Part shown: one piece after another, positions 8,877-18,832 of the stretch
Layout of the letters: every line of letters begins with the position of its first letter
Position numbering within the stretch: the first letter of the stretch is position 1
From: Lysobacter capsici
Lineage (GTDB): Bacteria > Pseudomonadota > Gammaproteobacteria > Xanthomonadales > Xanthomonadaceae
Assembly: GCF_018732085.1 (NCBI RefSeq)
Contig: NZ_CP076103.1
Location: 5,518,001-5,582,000, forward strand
DNA: 64,000 nucleotides
Direction of reading: 5' to 3'
Program-made: the position numbers and the translations under genes
The notes under the pieces: model-generated
What the model was told of the DNA's origin: nothing
What the model saw: only the letters and a program-made list of their open reading frames with translations
Database searches by the model: none

Positions 8877-9455
8877 TCAGTTGGTCGCCCACGCCGGCGT
8901 GCCCGGCTCGTAGGCCACCTCGCCGTCGTAGCGGCCCGGCACGGCGACGTAGCGCAGCGCCTGTGTCGCGCCCGCCTTGGAAGTGAAATAACCGAAAAGC
9001 ACGAGTTGCTTGATCATCGCGAAGTAATGCAGCTTCACCGACCCTGGATTGGCGCCCCCGGTGGCCACGTCGGTCGCGTCGCGTTGCTTTCCGGCTTCGG
9101 CATCCAGCACACGCAGCAATTCCGTGCGGGCCTGGGGCGTCAGCGACATGAAGTCACCGCCGGCGCGCTTGTCGATGTCGGCCAGCCCCTCGCGGAAGAT
9201 CGTCCGATACCCGGGCGTGTAGCAATCGGTCACGAACTGCGCCATGAACAGGCCCACGCCCGCATCCTTCGCGCCGGGCGTCTTGGTCCGCGGTAGGATG
9301 GTTTCCGCGATCTCGTCCAGCTTGGCCACTTCGCTGTCGGAGAAGGCGGTCTTGCCGTTCGCGACCGGCGCCTGTCCGTAGACGAACGCCGGCATGCCGA
9401 TCATTGCCGCGCCGGTGGCGGCCGCGATCATCTTCAAAAGCTCGCGACGTTCCAT
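8877..9455 (-). CDS. Gluconate 2-dehydrogenase subunit-3 family protein with Tat signal
   Basis: 192 residues. The start at 9455 gives MERRELLKMI, a twin-arginine motif (R3-R4) followed by a hydrophobic stretch ending near FVYGQ. The rest matches the small subunit of membrane/periplasmic GMC dehydrogenases (PF13618). Its ATG overlaps the GMC stop codon in TGATG, so the two are translationally coupled. The large subunit has no signal of its own, so this subunit presumably carries it out through Tat. Confidence 0.88.
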   Translation of the reverse strand: MERRELLKMIAAATGAAMIGMPAFVYGQAPVANGKTAFSDSEVAKLDEIAETILPRTKTPGAKDAGVGLFMAQFVTDCYTPGYRTIFREGLADIDKRAGGDFMSLTPQARTELLRVLDAEAGKQRDATDVATGGANPGSVKLHYFAMIKQLVLFGYFTSKAGATQALRYVAVPGRYDGEVAYEPGTPAWATN

Positions 9456-11140
9456 CACAGGTTCCCCGCCTTGAGTTCGCGCACCGCATGATCCGCCGCG
9501 CGCGCGGTCAGCGCCATGTACGTCAGCGACGGATTCACGCAGGCACTGGAGGTCATGCAGGCCCCGTCGGTCACGTAGACGTTCGGCGCATCCCAGACCT
9601 GGTTGTGCATGTTGAGTACCGAACTCTTCCGATCGCGGCCCATTCGCGCCGTGCCCATTTCGTGGATGCCCATGCCGGGGGCATAGTCGCCCTTCTGCAC
9701 CTTGACGTCCTTGACGCCCGCGGCCTCCAGCATTTCGGCGGCGTCCGCGCCCATGTCCTTGCGCATGGCCAATTCGTTCTCGCGCAGGCTCACGTCCATC
9801 GCCAGCACCGGCAGCCCCCACTTGTCCTTGCGATTGTGATCGAGGCTGATCGTGTTGTCGTGATACGGCAGCATCTCTCCGAAACCGGTCATGCCGATGC
9901 GCCAGTCTCCCGGTACGCTCAACGCGTCCTTCAGGTCGGCGCCGATGCTGAGTTCGGCGATGTCGCGCGACCATCCCGTGCGACTGGCCGAACCCTGGTA
10001 GCCGAACCCGCGCACATAGTCGCGCCTGTCGCCGCCGAGATTGCGGAAACGCGGAATGTAGAAGCCGCACGGGCGGCGGCCGAAGTAGTACTTGTCGTCG
10101 TAACCCTCGACCGTGCCGGCGGCGCCGATGCGGAAATGATGGTCCATGACGTTGTGCCCCAGCTCGCCCGAGGACGAACCCAGCCCGCCGTCCCACACAT
10201 CGGTGGCCGAATTCATCAGCAGCCAGGTCGAATTGAAGGTCGATGCGTTGAGGAAGATGACGTCGGCGGTGTATTGATAGGTCTGGCCGTTCTCGGCATC
10301 GATGATCTCCACCCCGCGTGCCCGCTTGCGGTCCTTGTCGTAAAGCACTTCCTTGACGATCGAGAACGGGCGCAAGGTCAGGTTGCCCGTCTTCATCGCC
10401 GCCGGCAGCGTCGCCGACTGGGTCGAAAAGTAAGCGCCGTACGGGCAACCCAGGATGCACTTGTTGCGATACTGGCAATTGACCCGGCCCTGCTCGAGCT
10501 TGGGCTGGGTGATGTTCGCGGTGCGCGAGTGGATCAGGTGGCGCGTGCCGCCGAATGCTTTTTGTATCCGCGCCGCCACATCCTTCTCGACGACGTTCAA
10601 CGGGACCGGCGGCAGGAACTGGCCATCGGGCAGAACGTCCAGTCCTTCGACGGTGCCGGCGATGCCCGCGAATTTCTCGACATGGTCGTACCACGGCGCG
10701 ATGTCGGCGTAACGGATCGGCCAGTCGGTGGCGATGCCGTCCTTGAGGTTCGCTTCGAAATCCAGATCCGAAAATCGATAACTCTGCCGGCCCCACAGCA
10801 ACGAGCGGCCACCGACGTGATAGCCGCGGAACCAGTCGAAGCGCTTGGTTTCGGTGTAGGGGCTGTCCTTTTCGTTGGCCCACATCCCCATCGTGTTTTC
10901 CGCCAGACCGTAGTCGCGCATGAGGACCGGAAAGTCCGCCTTCATCGCCTGGGTCGGGCGGTCGCGATGCGGGAAGTCCCACGACTCCTTCATCGCGTTG
11001 ACGTAGCCCTTGACGTGTTCGATGTTGCGGCCGCGCTCCAGCATCAGGACCTTGAGTCCCTTTTCGGTCAGTTCCTTGGCAGCCCAACCGCCACTGATTC
11101 CTGATCCAACGACAATGGCGTCGTAGTGATTGTCTGCCAT
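9455..11140 (-). CDS. GMC oxidoreductase, probable FAD-dependent glucoside 3-dehydrogenase large subunit
   Basis: 561 residues. FAD site GSGISG at 12-17, GMC motif GGRSLLWG at 110-117, catalytic His493 (GIHEMGTARMG) and Asn536 (CVNPSLTYMA). A C222-x5-C228-x3-C232 cluster matches the Cys pattern of the Fe-S-bearing alpha subunits of bacterial FAD glucose/sorbitol dehydrogenases. There is no signal peptide. It is coupled to the Tat-bearing small subunit and near a cytochrome c, as in three-part periplasmic dehydrogenases. DUF1080 and TIM-barrel neighbours point to C3 oxidation of glycosides rather than gluconate or simple glucose. The substrate is inferred. Confidence 0.88.
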   Translation of the reverse strand: MADNHYDAIVVGSGISGGWAAKELTEKGLKVLMLERGRNIEHVKGYVNAMKESWDFPHRDRPTQAMKADFPVLMRDYGLAENTMGMWANEKDSPYTETKRFDWFRGYHVGGRSLLWGRQSYRFSDLDFEANLKDGIATDWPIRYADIAPWYDHVEKFAGIAGTVEGLDVLPDGQFLPPVPLNVVEKDVAARIQKAFGGTRHLIHSRTANITQPKLEQGRVNCQYRNKCILGCPYGAYFSTQSATLPAAMKTGNLTLRPFSIVKEVLYDKDRKRARGVEIIDAENGQTYQYTADVIFLNASTFNSTWLLMNSATDVWDGGLGSSSGELGHNVMDHHFRIGAAGTVEGYDDKYYFGRRPCGFYIPRFRNLGGDRRDYVRGFGYQGSASRTGWSRDIAELSIGADLKDALSVPGDWRIGMTGFGEMLPYHDNTISLDHNRKDKWGLPVLAMDVSLRENELAMRKDMGADAAEMLEAAGVKDVKVQKGDYAPGMGIHEMGTARMGRDRKSSVLNMHNQVWDAPNVYVTDGACMTSSACVNPSLTYMALTARAADHAVRELKAGNL

Positions 11141-11167
11141 GGGTATTTACCTAGGTGGATATCGATT

Positions 11168-12046
<879 letters not shown>

Positions 12047-12215
12047 CGCGAAGTCCTCAAACCGCAAACGAAAGTTTTTTCAGACGAATCTTTCGAGGCG
12101 TTGCCCCTGCTGCGGGATGCACGCCAGCCACCGCTTGGATGCGTCGCTTCGGTCGAATAGATACCCATTCATCTCCGGCCTCCCAACCGGCGTGAAACCT
12201 AACAATTCGCCCACA

Positions 12216-12229
12216 TGCAATCGATTGCA
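12216..12229. promoter_or_regulatory. LacI operator, 14-bp perfect palindrome (copy 2)
   Basis: TGCAATCGATTGCA, identical to 3313-3326. It lies about 170 bp upstream of the ATG at 12046, in the promoter region of the minus-strand GMC operon, linking both operons to one regulator. Confidence 0.8.
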
Positions 12230-12435
12230 CCATAAACAGGAGAACGCTTTACTGCAAGGCTTCCGGAGCCGAAATTTTATGTTGCAAGGCACAACAAAAA
12301 TCGCAGCAGGTCCGACCCCTCGCTATCGTGCAACGGTTCGATGATCTTCTGGTGGTCGGCCGCGCGGACGGCTTTTGGTCCCACTTGGCGCTGGGGAGCG
12401 CCTACCTCGCAGACTGTATTGGCGGATGTCAGCGC

Positions 12436-13281
12436 TCAGATGCCTGGATCGCGCTTGCTTACGGGAATCTCATTCTGGCGATGGATGACGGCGAAGAAAA
12501 ACAGCATCAGCAGCATTATTGCTGCGTACGCCGCTAGCGCGACTTGGTCAACGTGGGCCGAGTGCGCCTTTTCGATATGCATCGTCCATACCCCATGGCC
12601 CTGTTTGCCGCCGCGCATCCAGTCGCCGAAGTTCCACGCCGCATGCAGCCCCAACGCAAGTGCGATGCCGCGCGTCGCCAAGGCCGCCATGCCAAACACC
12701 AGCGCGCCCAAGCCTGCGCCGATGATGGCATTGCTCCACGTGGCGCCGCCTAGCCGATGTTCGGCCACGAAGACGGCCATGACCATCAGCTGCGCACCGG
12801 CTGCGCCGAACGCGGGCAACAGCGTGCGCAATGGGTAGCCTCGAAAGGCGATTTCCTCGCGCAATGCAAGCAGCAGATATCCGAACGCAGCGACGACCGT
12901 CCCTGTCGCATCGACCCCGCTATTGCGCGTCCAGACCACGTCGCCCGTGCTGGCAAGAATGGCGACGTGTACGCCCACCAATGCGAAACCGATCGCCAGG
13001 CCGATGAAGAAGCGCACATGTGTTCGGCGATCCCATGCGAGTCCGACATCACCGAAGCGCTTTCGGTCCCGACGCAGGAATGCAGCCGTCAGCGCCCACG
13101 TGAGCAATGCCGCCACCGCTCCGATGACGACCTCTTCCGGCCATCCGGGAAACTGGCGAGACGCGATACTGGCGACAACCAGGGCAAGCGCGGCAGTCAG
13201 GCAGAACGCCAGCGCGTGCAGCAGGGATTTCAGCCGCCCGGCGCGTGAGAGGTAGCCGCTATCGGGTGGTGCTCGGCTCAT
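12436..13281 (-). CDS. CPBP-family intramembrane metalloprotease
   Basis: 281 residues with about seven hydrophobic segments. The CPBP (Abi/CAAX-protease-like) signature is present: EE-x3-R at E142, E143, R147 (REEIAFRGYP), a second motif with His (FVAEHRLGG) and a third (LHAAWNFGDW). It probably cleaves or modifies membrane substrates, and the target is unknown. The ATG at 13281 lies inside the end of the upstream serine hydrolase gene on the same strand (23-bp overlap), suggesting co-transcription. Confidence 0.85.
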   Translation of the reverse strand: MSRAPPDSGYLSRAGRLKSLLHALAFCLTAALALVVASIASRQFPGWPEEVVIGAVAALLTWALTAAFLRRDRKRFGDVGLAWDRRTHVRFFIGLAIGFALVGVHVAILASTGDVVWTRNSGVDATGTVVAAFGYLLLALREEIAFRGYPLRTLLPAFGAAGAQLMVMAVFVAEHRLGGATWSNAIIGAGLGALVFGMAALATRGIALALGLHAAWNFGDWMRGGKQGHGVWTMHIEKAHSAHVDQVALAAYAAIMLLMLFFFAVIHRQNEIPVSKRDPGI

Positions 13282-14779
13282 TGTCGATGCTCTGCTTCAG
13301 TTCGGCGAGCTGTCGCAGCGCGCCGGCATGGCCCGGATGGAACTGCAGTACGCGCCGATAATGAAGCGCGGCGGCGTCGCTGTCGCCGATCGCGCGATAG
13401 GCTTGAGCGAGGCTGTCTTCCGCATTGGCGCTGCGCGGGAATTTTTTCACGGCCAATTGGAAAATTGCCAGCGCATCCCCGGCATGCTCGGTGCTGAGCA
13501 ATCTGTATCCCCAGTCGTTGAGTTCCGTTTCCGACCACGTAAGCGTCTTGTCCTTGGCCTCGATGGCGGCGGCGGCTTGTTGCGCGCGATCGTACCCTTG
13601 TTCTTCGAGCGCGATCCGCAGCGCCGGCACACCGGTCAGAGGAAGGCCGGGTGCATACAGGGACGCCACCTTGTCGACCATGTCCTCGGGATAGGAGCCG
13701 GCCAGATTGGTGAGGATGACTACGCCTACACGGTCTTGTGGATAGACGAAAACAGCGGCGCGACCGCCGCCCGTCATTCCCACGGCACGATGGCTGCCGC
13801 GTGCCAGCACTTGCCAGCCCAAGCCCCATTGCCCCTTCTCTCCGCTGGCGAAGGTCACCGGCGTCCACATCGTCTCGCGCGCCTGCGGCGTCAGCATGCG
13901 TCCGGTGTCGATGGTGATCAGCCACTGCGCCAAGTCGGCCGCGGTGCTGTTCAGTGCGGAAGAGGCTCGACGGAAAGGCTGGAATCGCTCGGAAGCCGCT
14001 TTCATGACCCGTGGCGCATCGGATGCCACGCCGCTGCGCCCATCAACGGGCAGCGCCGGTTTTACCCAGCGATAGGTAGGCGCCTTCTGCGGAATTACGT
14101 CGTAGGCATCGCCGTAGAAGGTTCGCGTCATATCGGCCAGACGCAGTTGATCGTCCGCCAAGGTGGAATCGAGCGGGCGGCCCTCGATCGTATTGATCAC
14201 GCGTTGGATCAACGTGTAGTTGGTCTGGCAATAGCTGAAGCGCTGGCCTGGCGGGAAGACGACGGCTTGCTGTTGGGTCCAGGCCCATGCGGCGGCGGCG
14301 TCGGTTTCCACGGTCGGTGCGCGCATGACGTCCGGCAGGCCGGACATATGGCTCAGCAACTGGCGGATGGTGATGCCGCGCCAGGCTATGGGCAGATCGC
14401 CAAGATAACGAGCGACCGGCGCGACCAGGTCGAGCCGTCCCTCCTGCACCAACCGCATTGCCGCTACGCCGGTGAATGCCTTCGTCACCGAATTGATCGC
14501 GAATACCGTGTCCTCGCGCACCGGCTGGGCGAATTCGACGCTGGCGATACCGTAGTTGCGCGTCAGTACGACGCGTCCATCCTTCACGACCGCGACGGCC
14601 AAACCGGGAATCCTCAGCTTGTCCATCTGCATTTGAAGATAGTGATCGACCTGTTCGGCAGGTCCGGCCGTCGCCTGCGCGGCAATGACTGGAACCGGGA
14701 CGACCAGCAACGCGGCGATCAGAGCAACGGCATGGCAAAGGCGCGGCCGGCGATGACCGGACCGTAGAATCGATGTCAT
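13259..14779 (-). CDS. Exported serine hydrolase (beta-lactamase/DD-peptidase fold) with C-terminal TPR-like tail
   Basis: 506 residues from ATG 14779, preceded by GAGGAG at 6 bp. Signal peptide to about VIAAQA. The beta-lactamase-related domain has SxxK at S97-VT-K100 (INSVTKAFTG) and a tyrosine motif in FSYCQTNY where class C enzymes usually have YxN. The last ~100 residues (SETELNDWGYRLLS to QFHPGHAGALRQLA) resemble two tetratricopeptide repeats, a common extension in this family. Substrate unknown: peptide, ester or cell-wall fragment. Confidence 0.85.
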   Translation of the reverse strand: MTSILRSGHRRPRLCHAVALIAALLVVPVPVIAAQATAGPAEQVDHYLQMQMDKLRIPGLAVAVVKDGRVVLTRNYGIASVEFAQPVREDTVFAINSVTKAFTGVAAMRLVQEGRLDLVAPVARYLGDLPIAWRGITIRQLLSHMSGLPDVMRAPTVETDAAAAWAWTQQQAVVFPPGQRFSYCQTNYTLIQRVINTIEGRPLDSTLADDQLRLADMTRTFYGDAYDVIPQKAPTYRWVKPALPVDGRSGVASDAPRVMKAASERFQPFRRASSALNSTAADLAQWLITIDTGRMLTPQARETMWTPVTFASGEKGQWGLGWQVLARGSHRAVGMTGGGRAAVFVYPQDRVGVVILTNLAGSYPEDMVDKVASLYAPGLPLTGVPALRIALEEQGYDRAQQAAAAIEAKDKTLTWSETELNDWGYRLLSTEHAGDALAIFQLAVKKFPRSANAEDSLAQAYRAIGDSDAAALHYRRVLQFHPGHAGALRQLAELKQSIDNEPSTTR

Positions 14780-14961
14780 CTCGTGCTCCTCGTCTGAGTG
14801 GCCCGTCACCGGGGCGATCCAGCGGTGGATGCCCGCGTCGGGCTTGGGTTTTCTGACGCCGGTCGCATCGGCGTGGGCAGTCGCGGATTGCCGCGCGGGA
14901 TGGATCGGAATCGGGCCGCCTCCCACCGCGTGGCTGCTTCTCGAACCTGCCGGCATCGACG

Positions 14962-15906
14962 CTATATCTGCATATCGACATCTTGCCGCGTTTTCGCCTG
15001 GGTCTGTACGCCGAGTATCGACCGCACGCCTGCCCGGGTGAACGGTTGCTTCAGTTGCGCCAGGAAGCCGCGCGCAATCCGGCCATTGATGCCAATGTCG
15101 GCCGGTGGTCTTCGTGTCGGGTTGAGATAGGTTCCGAACAGCAGATCCCACAACACCAGATTCTCGCCGTAGTTTCGATTTCCTTCCGCCAAGACCTTGG
15201 AATGATGCCAGCGGTGCAAGCGCGGCGTGCTGAATATCCAGTCCAAAGGTCCCGTGCGCATCTGGATGTTGCAATGGGTGAGCAGGCCGGTGACGGCGGT
15301 CACGGCGCTGATCCATACAATCACCGTCAACGGGGCCCCCAGCCCGTACAGCGGTGTCTGGCTGACCGCGACCTTCCAGCACGAGTCCACGAGGTGGAAT
15401 CGCCCGGTGTTGAGCACCCACAAGCGAGTCACGCTGTGATGCAGCGCGTGGAATCGCCATAGCGCTTCATGCGTATGCGCCATCCGATGCGCGACATACA
15501 GCCCCAGCTCGGCCACGACCAGCCCGAGCACCACTTGCGCAGGCATTGGCCAAGCGCTCGGCCACAGCATCGACGACAAGGAAAACGACGGCTGCGCGAT
15601 CAAGGCCGTCGAGATGGCCAAGGTACTGGCCGCGGCGACGCCCAACTGCGCCAGCCCCTTGGTGAGCAAGGTGTGGGCCAGATCGCAGAAGGTCTCGCCG
15701 TCGTTGTCCAGCCATGTGTTTTCGTACGGCAGCCACCTCTCGCCTGCGGCGATGACGACGACCATGCACAGATACATCAGGTTGAACCAAAGCAGCGGCC
15801 TGTCGCTGGCGAACGCGGCGCCGGCTCCGCATAGGCCCAAGCCATACAGCAGCGGCCACGCCAGATACGACAGCGCACTGCGCAACGGCAAATCCAGTTT
15901 CGTCAT
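14962..15906 (-). CDS. Sterol desaturase / fatty-acid hydroxylase superfamily membrane protein
   Basis: 314 residues. The frame continues upstream, but ATG 15906 has a GACGAGG Shine-Dalgarno and gives MTKLDLPLRS. There are several membrane segments and the three di-iron His motifs: HRMAH, HALHHS and HRWHHS. Family members hydroxylate or desaturate lipids using O2. The substrate here is unknown, perhaps a membrane lipid or hopanoid-like molecule. It lies 182 bp upstream of the serine hydrolase on the same strand. Confidence 0.87.
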   Translation of the reverse strand: MTKLDLPLRSALSYLAWPLLYGLGLCGAGAAFASDRPLLWFNLMYLCMVVVIAAGERWLPYENTWLDNDGETFCDLAHTLLTKGLAQLGVAAASTLAISTALIAQPSFSLSSMLWPSAWPMPAQVVLGLVVAELGLYVAHRMAHTHEALWRFHALHHSVTRLWVLNTGRFHLVDSCWKVAVSQTPLYGLGAPLTVIVWISAVTAVTGLLTHCNIQMRTGPLDWIFSTPRLHRWHHSKVLAEGNRNYGENLVLWDLLFGTYLNPTRRPPADIGINGRIARGFLAQLKQPFTRAGVRSILGVQTQAKTRQDVDMQI

Positions 15907-16027
15907 GCCCGACCTCGTCCTGAGGCGCCCGGTTAATCCCGCTCCCCGCGCTCGCCGATGCGGCAAGATGCGCGATCTACATTGAGGGAACATTGCGCCG
16001 GTGAAGGCGCGATGTGCGCAGGGTCGG

Positions 16028-17377
16028 CTATCGGGCTCGTCCGCGGATAAAGCGCATGCGAATGCAGGTTCGGCCTTGCGGGTCGTCGCCCACCGCGATG
16101 TCGCCGCCGTGCATCTCCATGATGTCCCGCACCAGACTCAGTCCCAGCCCCGCGCCGCGTCCGGCCGAATGAACGCGATAGAAAGGTTTGAATATCAGTT
16201 CGCGGTGTTCCATCGCGATACCTGGGCCGTCGTCGATCACTTCGACGATCGCGGTGGCGCTTATGCGTACCTGCACCCGTCCTTTTCCATGATCGATCGC
16301 GTTTTGAACGACATTCGTCAGCGCGCGCTCCAGCGCGCCTTGATCGCCCTGGATCACGAGGTGGTCGATCTGTGTTTCGAGCGATATATCGCAGCCGCAG
16401 GCTATGCACAATGGCGCCATGTCGGCGACGACGTGATGGGCCAGACCCACCAGATCGACAGCCGCGAACGAGTCGTTTCGGCCTTTCATGCGCTGCATAT
16501 CGAGCAACTGCCGCGTCAGCACGGCCAGGCGCGACACGTCGATCAGCAGGCGAACTTTCTCCTGTCCTTCCGGCAGATTCTCGATCCTGGTATTCAAGAT
16601 CGCGATCGGCGTTCGCAGTTCATGGGCGGCGTCGGCCAAGAATCGTTCCTGGCGCGCGTAGCCTTCGTCCAGACGTTCGAGCGCATCGTTGACCGCCGCG
16701 AACAATGTCGCGATCTCGCTGGGCACGTCGGTCATCGGCAGGCGAACGCCCCGTTGGTCGACGTCTACGCGTCCGGCCTGCGCCGCGGCGGTGCGCAAAC
16801 CCGCCAACGTGCGCCTGACCACGACGTGCGTCGCCAGCAGGGTGGCCAGGCCGGTGATTCCGAGAATCGGAACAACGAGGTCGCGCAGCAGCAACAGAAT
16901 CGAAAGACCGAAATTTCGCCAGGTGACCGGACTGTCGGCGCCGGTCATGATCTGCACGTTGCCGCCGCGTGAATCCACCCAGCGCATTCGCGCGGCGGGA
17001 CGGGGCGGGTCGCCGATATTCCAACCCAGCCGGGCCTGGCCGACCTGGTCCAGCGTATCGCCGACACGCGAAAACTCTGTCGGAATCCGGCCTTCGGTCA
17101 GGGTCTGCCCCTGCCGGTCCCTGACGGTAAACCATAGCTCCGGATTTTCCGCGCGCAAGCGCGCCAGGCGAGGCGTCGGCTCCAATCCCAAGCGGTGGCT
17201 CGAGTCCCGAATCACCGCCTCTTGCAAGATCTCCACGGTGTTTTCGGGCGACGAAAAGCTGACCAACTGGCCCGAGGCGAGCAGCGCGCCTATCACCATC
17301 AACTGGATCGCCGCTTGCGCCCACCATAGCCGAACGATCAGCCTGCGCTTGAGCGAGGAGCGCTCACGCTCGCTCAT
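16028..17377 (-). CDS. Sensor histidine kinase (system A)
   Basis: 449 residues. Two membrane segments (about 17-38 and 155-185) flank a short periplasmic sensor, then a HAMP-like linker, the dimerisation box FLADAAHELRTPIA with phospho-acceptor H252, and a HATPase domain (NVVQNAIDHG, DDGPGIA, GAGLGLSLVRDI). Its ATG overlaps the response-regulator stop by 4 bp. It is clearly paralogous to the kinase at 20216-21595. The signal is unknown. Confidence 0.92.
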   Translation of the reverse strand: MSERERSSLKRRLIVRLWWAQAAIQLMVIGALLASGQLVSFSSPENTVEILQEAVIRDSSHRLGLEPTPRLARLRAENPELWFTVRDRQGQTLTEGRIPTEFSRVGDTLDQVGQARLGWNIGDPPRPAARMRWVDSRGGNVQIMTGADSPVTWRNFGLSILLLLRDLVVPILGITGLATLLATHVVVRRTLAGLRTAAAQAGRVDVDQRGVRLPMTDVPSEIATLFAAVNDALERLDEGYARQERFLADAAHELRTPIAILNTRIENLPEGQEKVRLLIDVSRLAVLTRQLLDMQRMKGRNDSFAAVDLVGLAHHVVADMAPLCIACGCDISLETQIDHLVIQGDQGALERALTNVVQNAIDHGKGRVQVRISATAIVEVIDDGPGIAMEHRELIFKPFYRVHSAGRGAGLGLSLVRDIMEMHGGDIAVGDDPQGRTCIRMRFIRGRAR

Positions 17378-18048
17378 GGCGTCGCCCGAAGCAGGTAGCC
17401 CACGCCGCGGATGCCGCATATTTCGACGCCGGCGTCGGCCTCCGAGAGCTTTTTCCGCAGACGACAGATGTGAGTGTCCAGGGCATTGGACTGGATATCT
17501 TCGTCCATCCCGAATACCGCGCGCTCCAGCGACGATCGCAACACCGTGCGGCCCGTGCGCCGCAGCAGCGCTTCGAGCGCCAACAGCTCGCGACGCGGCA
17601 ACTCCAGGCGCCGATCGCCCACCGTCGCTTCGCAATGCCCCAGATCGAAGGAAAGACCGCCGACCCGCACGAGATCGATCTCCATCGGCGAGGGCCTGCG
17701 CAGCAGCGCACGCAGGCGCGCGACCAGTTCTTCCACCGCGAAGGGCTTGCCCAGGTAATCGTCCGCACCGGCGTTCAGACCGGCGACCCGATCGCATAGT
17801 TCGTCACGCGCGGTCAGCATGATCACCGGGGTACCGTCGCCGGCCGCCCGCAGTTGCGGCAGCAAAGACTGTCCGTCGCCATCGGGCAGGCGCCGGTCCA
17901 GCACGATCGCGTCGTATCCGCCGCGGGCGGCGTAACGCCCGCCCAGGTCGAGCGTGGGCGCGTGGTCGATAAGAATGCCGTGCCGGTGCAGCGCGGCTCG
18001 AAGCAGCGATGCCATTTCAAGCTCGTCCTCCACCAGAAGAATTCGCAC
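17374..18048 (-). CDS. OmpR-family response regulator (system A)
   Basis: 224 residues from GTG 18048, chosen because GGAGGAAAAGC precedes it and the protein then begins directly with the receiver strand VRILLVEDE. Receiver: acidic pair E8-D9, phosphorylation site D51 (IVLDRRLPDGDG), Lys in LGKPF. The C-terminal winged helix ends GIRGVGYLL. It is co-transcribed with the kinase gene, overlapping by 4 bp. Confidence 0.92.
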   Translation of the reverse strand: MRILLVEDELEMASLLRAALHRHGILIDHAPTLDLGGRYAARGGYDAIVLDRRLPDGDGQSLLPQLRAAGDGTPVIMLTARDELCDRVAGLNAGADDYLGKPFAVEELVARLRALLRRPSPMEIDLVRVGGLSFDLGHCEATVGDRRLELPRRELLALEALLRRTGRTVLRSSLERAVFGMDEDIQSNALDTHICRLRKKLSEADAGVEICGIRGVGYLLRATP

Positions 18049-18213
18049 GCTTTTCCTCCATGTATGTCGCGCGCCGCGGGCAAATGGGTACGAGTTATTG
18101 CACTGCTGCATTGCGTGAGCATTGCGCCGACGAATTTCCCCGGCGCCATGCTCTGGCAACCCGACGGGAGAATGCTCCGGTCACCGCCGACATCGGCCCC
18201 TCGGAGACCCACC

Positions 18214-18627
18214 ATGCGCATGTTCATCAGTATCGCTCTGGCGCTGTTTGCCACAAGCAGCTTGGCGACGGCCGAACGGCACCTGCGGCCTGCTCTCGTC
18301 GACACGGTGACGCCACGACCGGCGCCGGTGCTCGTGTCGCAGCGACTTTTCGCCCAGTACACCCCTTGCGAAGACGGACGTTACAGCAACGGCAGGCCGA
18401 TGACCTGCGCGGAAATACTCGACGAGATCGATCGCGGTGACGCATACGATCGCCGCCCTTCCGCGCGTCGTCTCTATCGGTCCAGCGACGACCCCTGCCG
18501 CGATGGCCGCTACAACACAGGCCGCGCGCGAACATGCGGGGAGGTCATGCAGGACGTGTATCGCCGGCAAATCCATCGGCCGCGCAATCGCCACCCGGAT
18601 TCGCGCACACGGCGATTTGAAGAGTGA
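18214..18627 (+). CDS. Secreted protein with two PCxDGRY...TC repeats
   Basis: 137 residues, ATG 18214 with GGAG at about 8 bp. Signal peptide to about SLATA. The mature protein has two copies of a 25-residue unit, 51-75 and 94-118, sharing PC-x-DGRY-x2-GR-x2-TC-x-E, so each likely forms one disulfide. The linker and tail are Arg-rich. I know no function. It lies divergent from two-component system A and upstream of system B, so it may be a target or accessory of one of them. Confidence 0.7.
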   Translation: MRMFISIALALFATSSLATAERHLRPALVDTVTPRPAPVLVSQRLFAQYTPCEDGRYSNGRPMTCAEILDEIDRGDAYDRRPSARRLYRSSDDPCRDGRYNTGRARTCGEVMQDVYRRQIHRPRNRHPDSRTRRFEE

Positions 18628-18832
18628 ATCGGCAACCCCTCCGCGCTCAAGCCCCTGATTCTGGACTGCGCAATGCCTGCGAAATCCCGGGCGGCCCACC
18701 CATCATGCAAGACCGTCGCAGCCAAGGGCCCGGCGACGGCGCCTGCTCGGCCGAAGACCTCGTGCGCCGCCGCAATGTTGGCGCAACCTTCCTGCCTAAG
18801 ATCGGATTCGAACCTTTCCGTTGGGAATTCGA

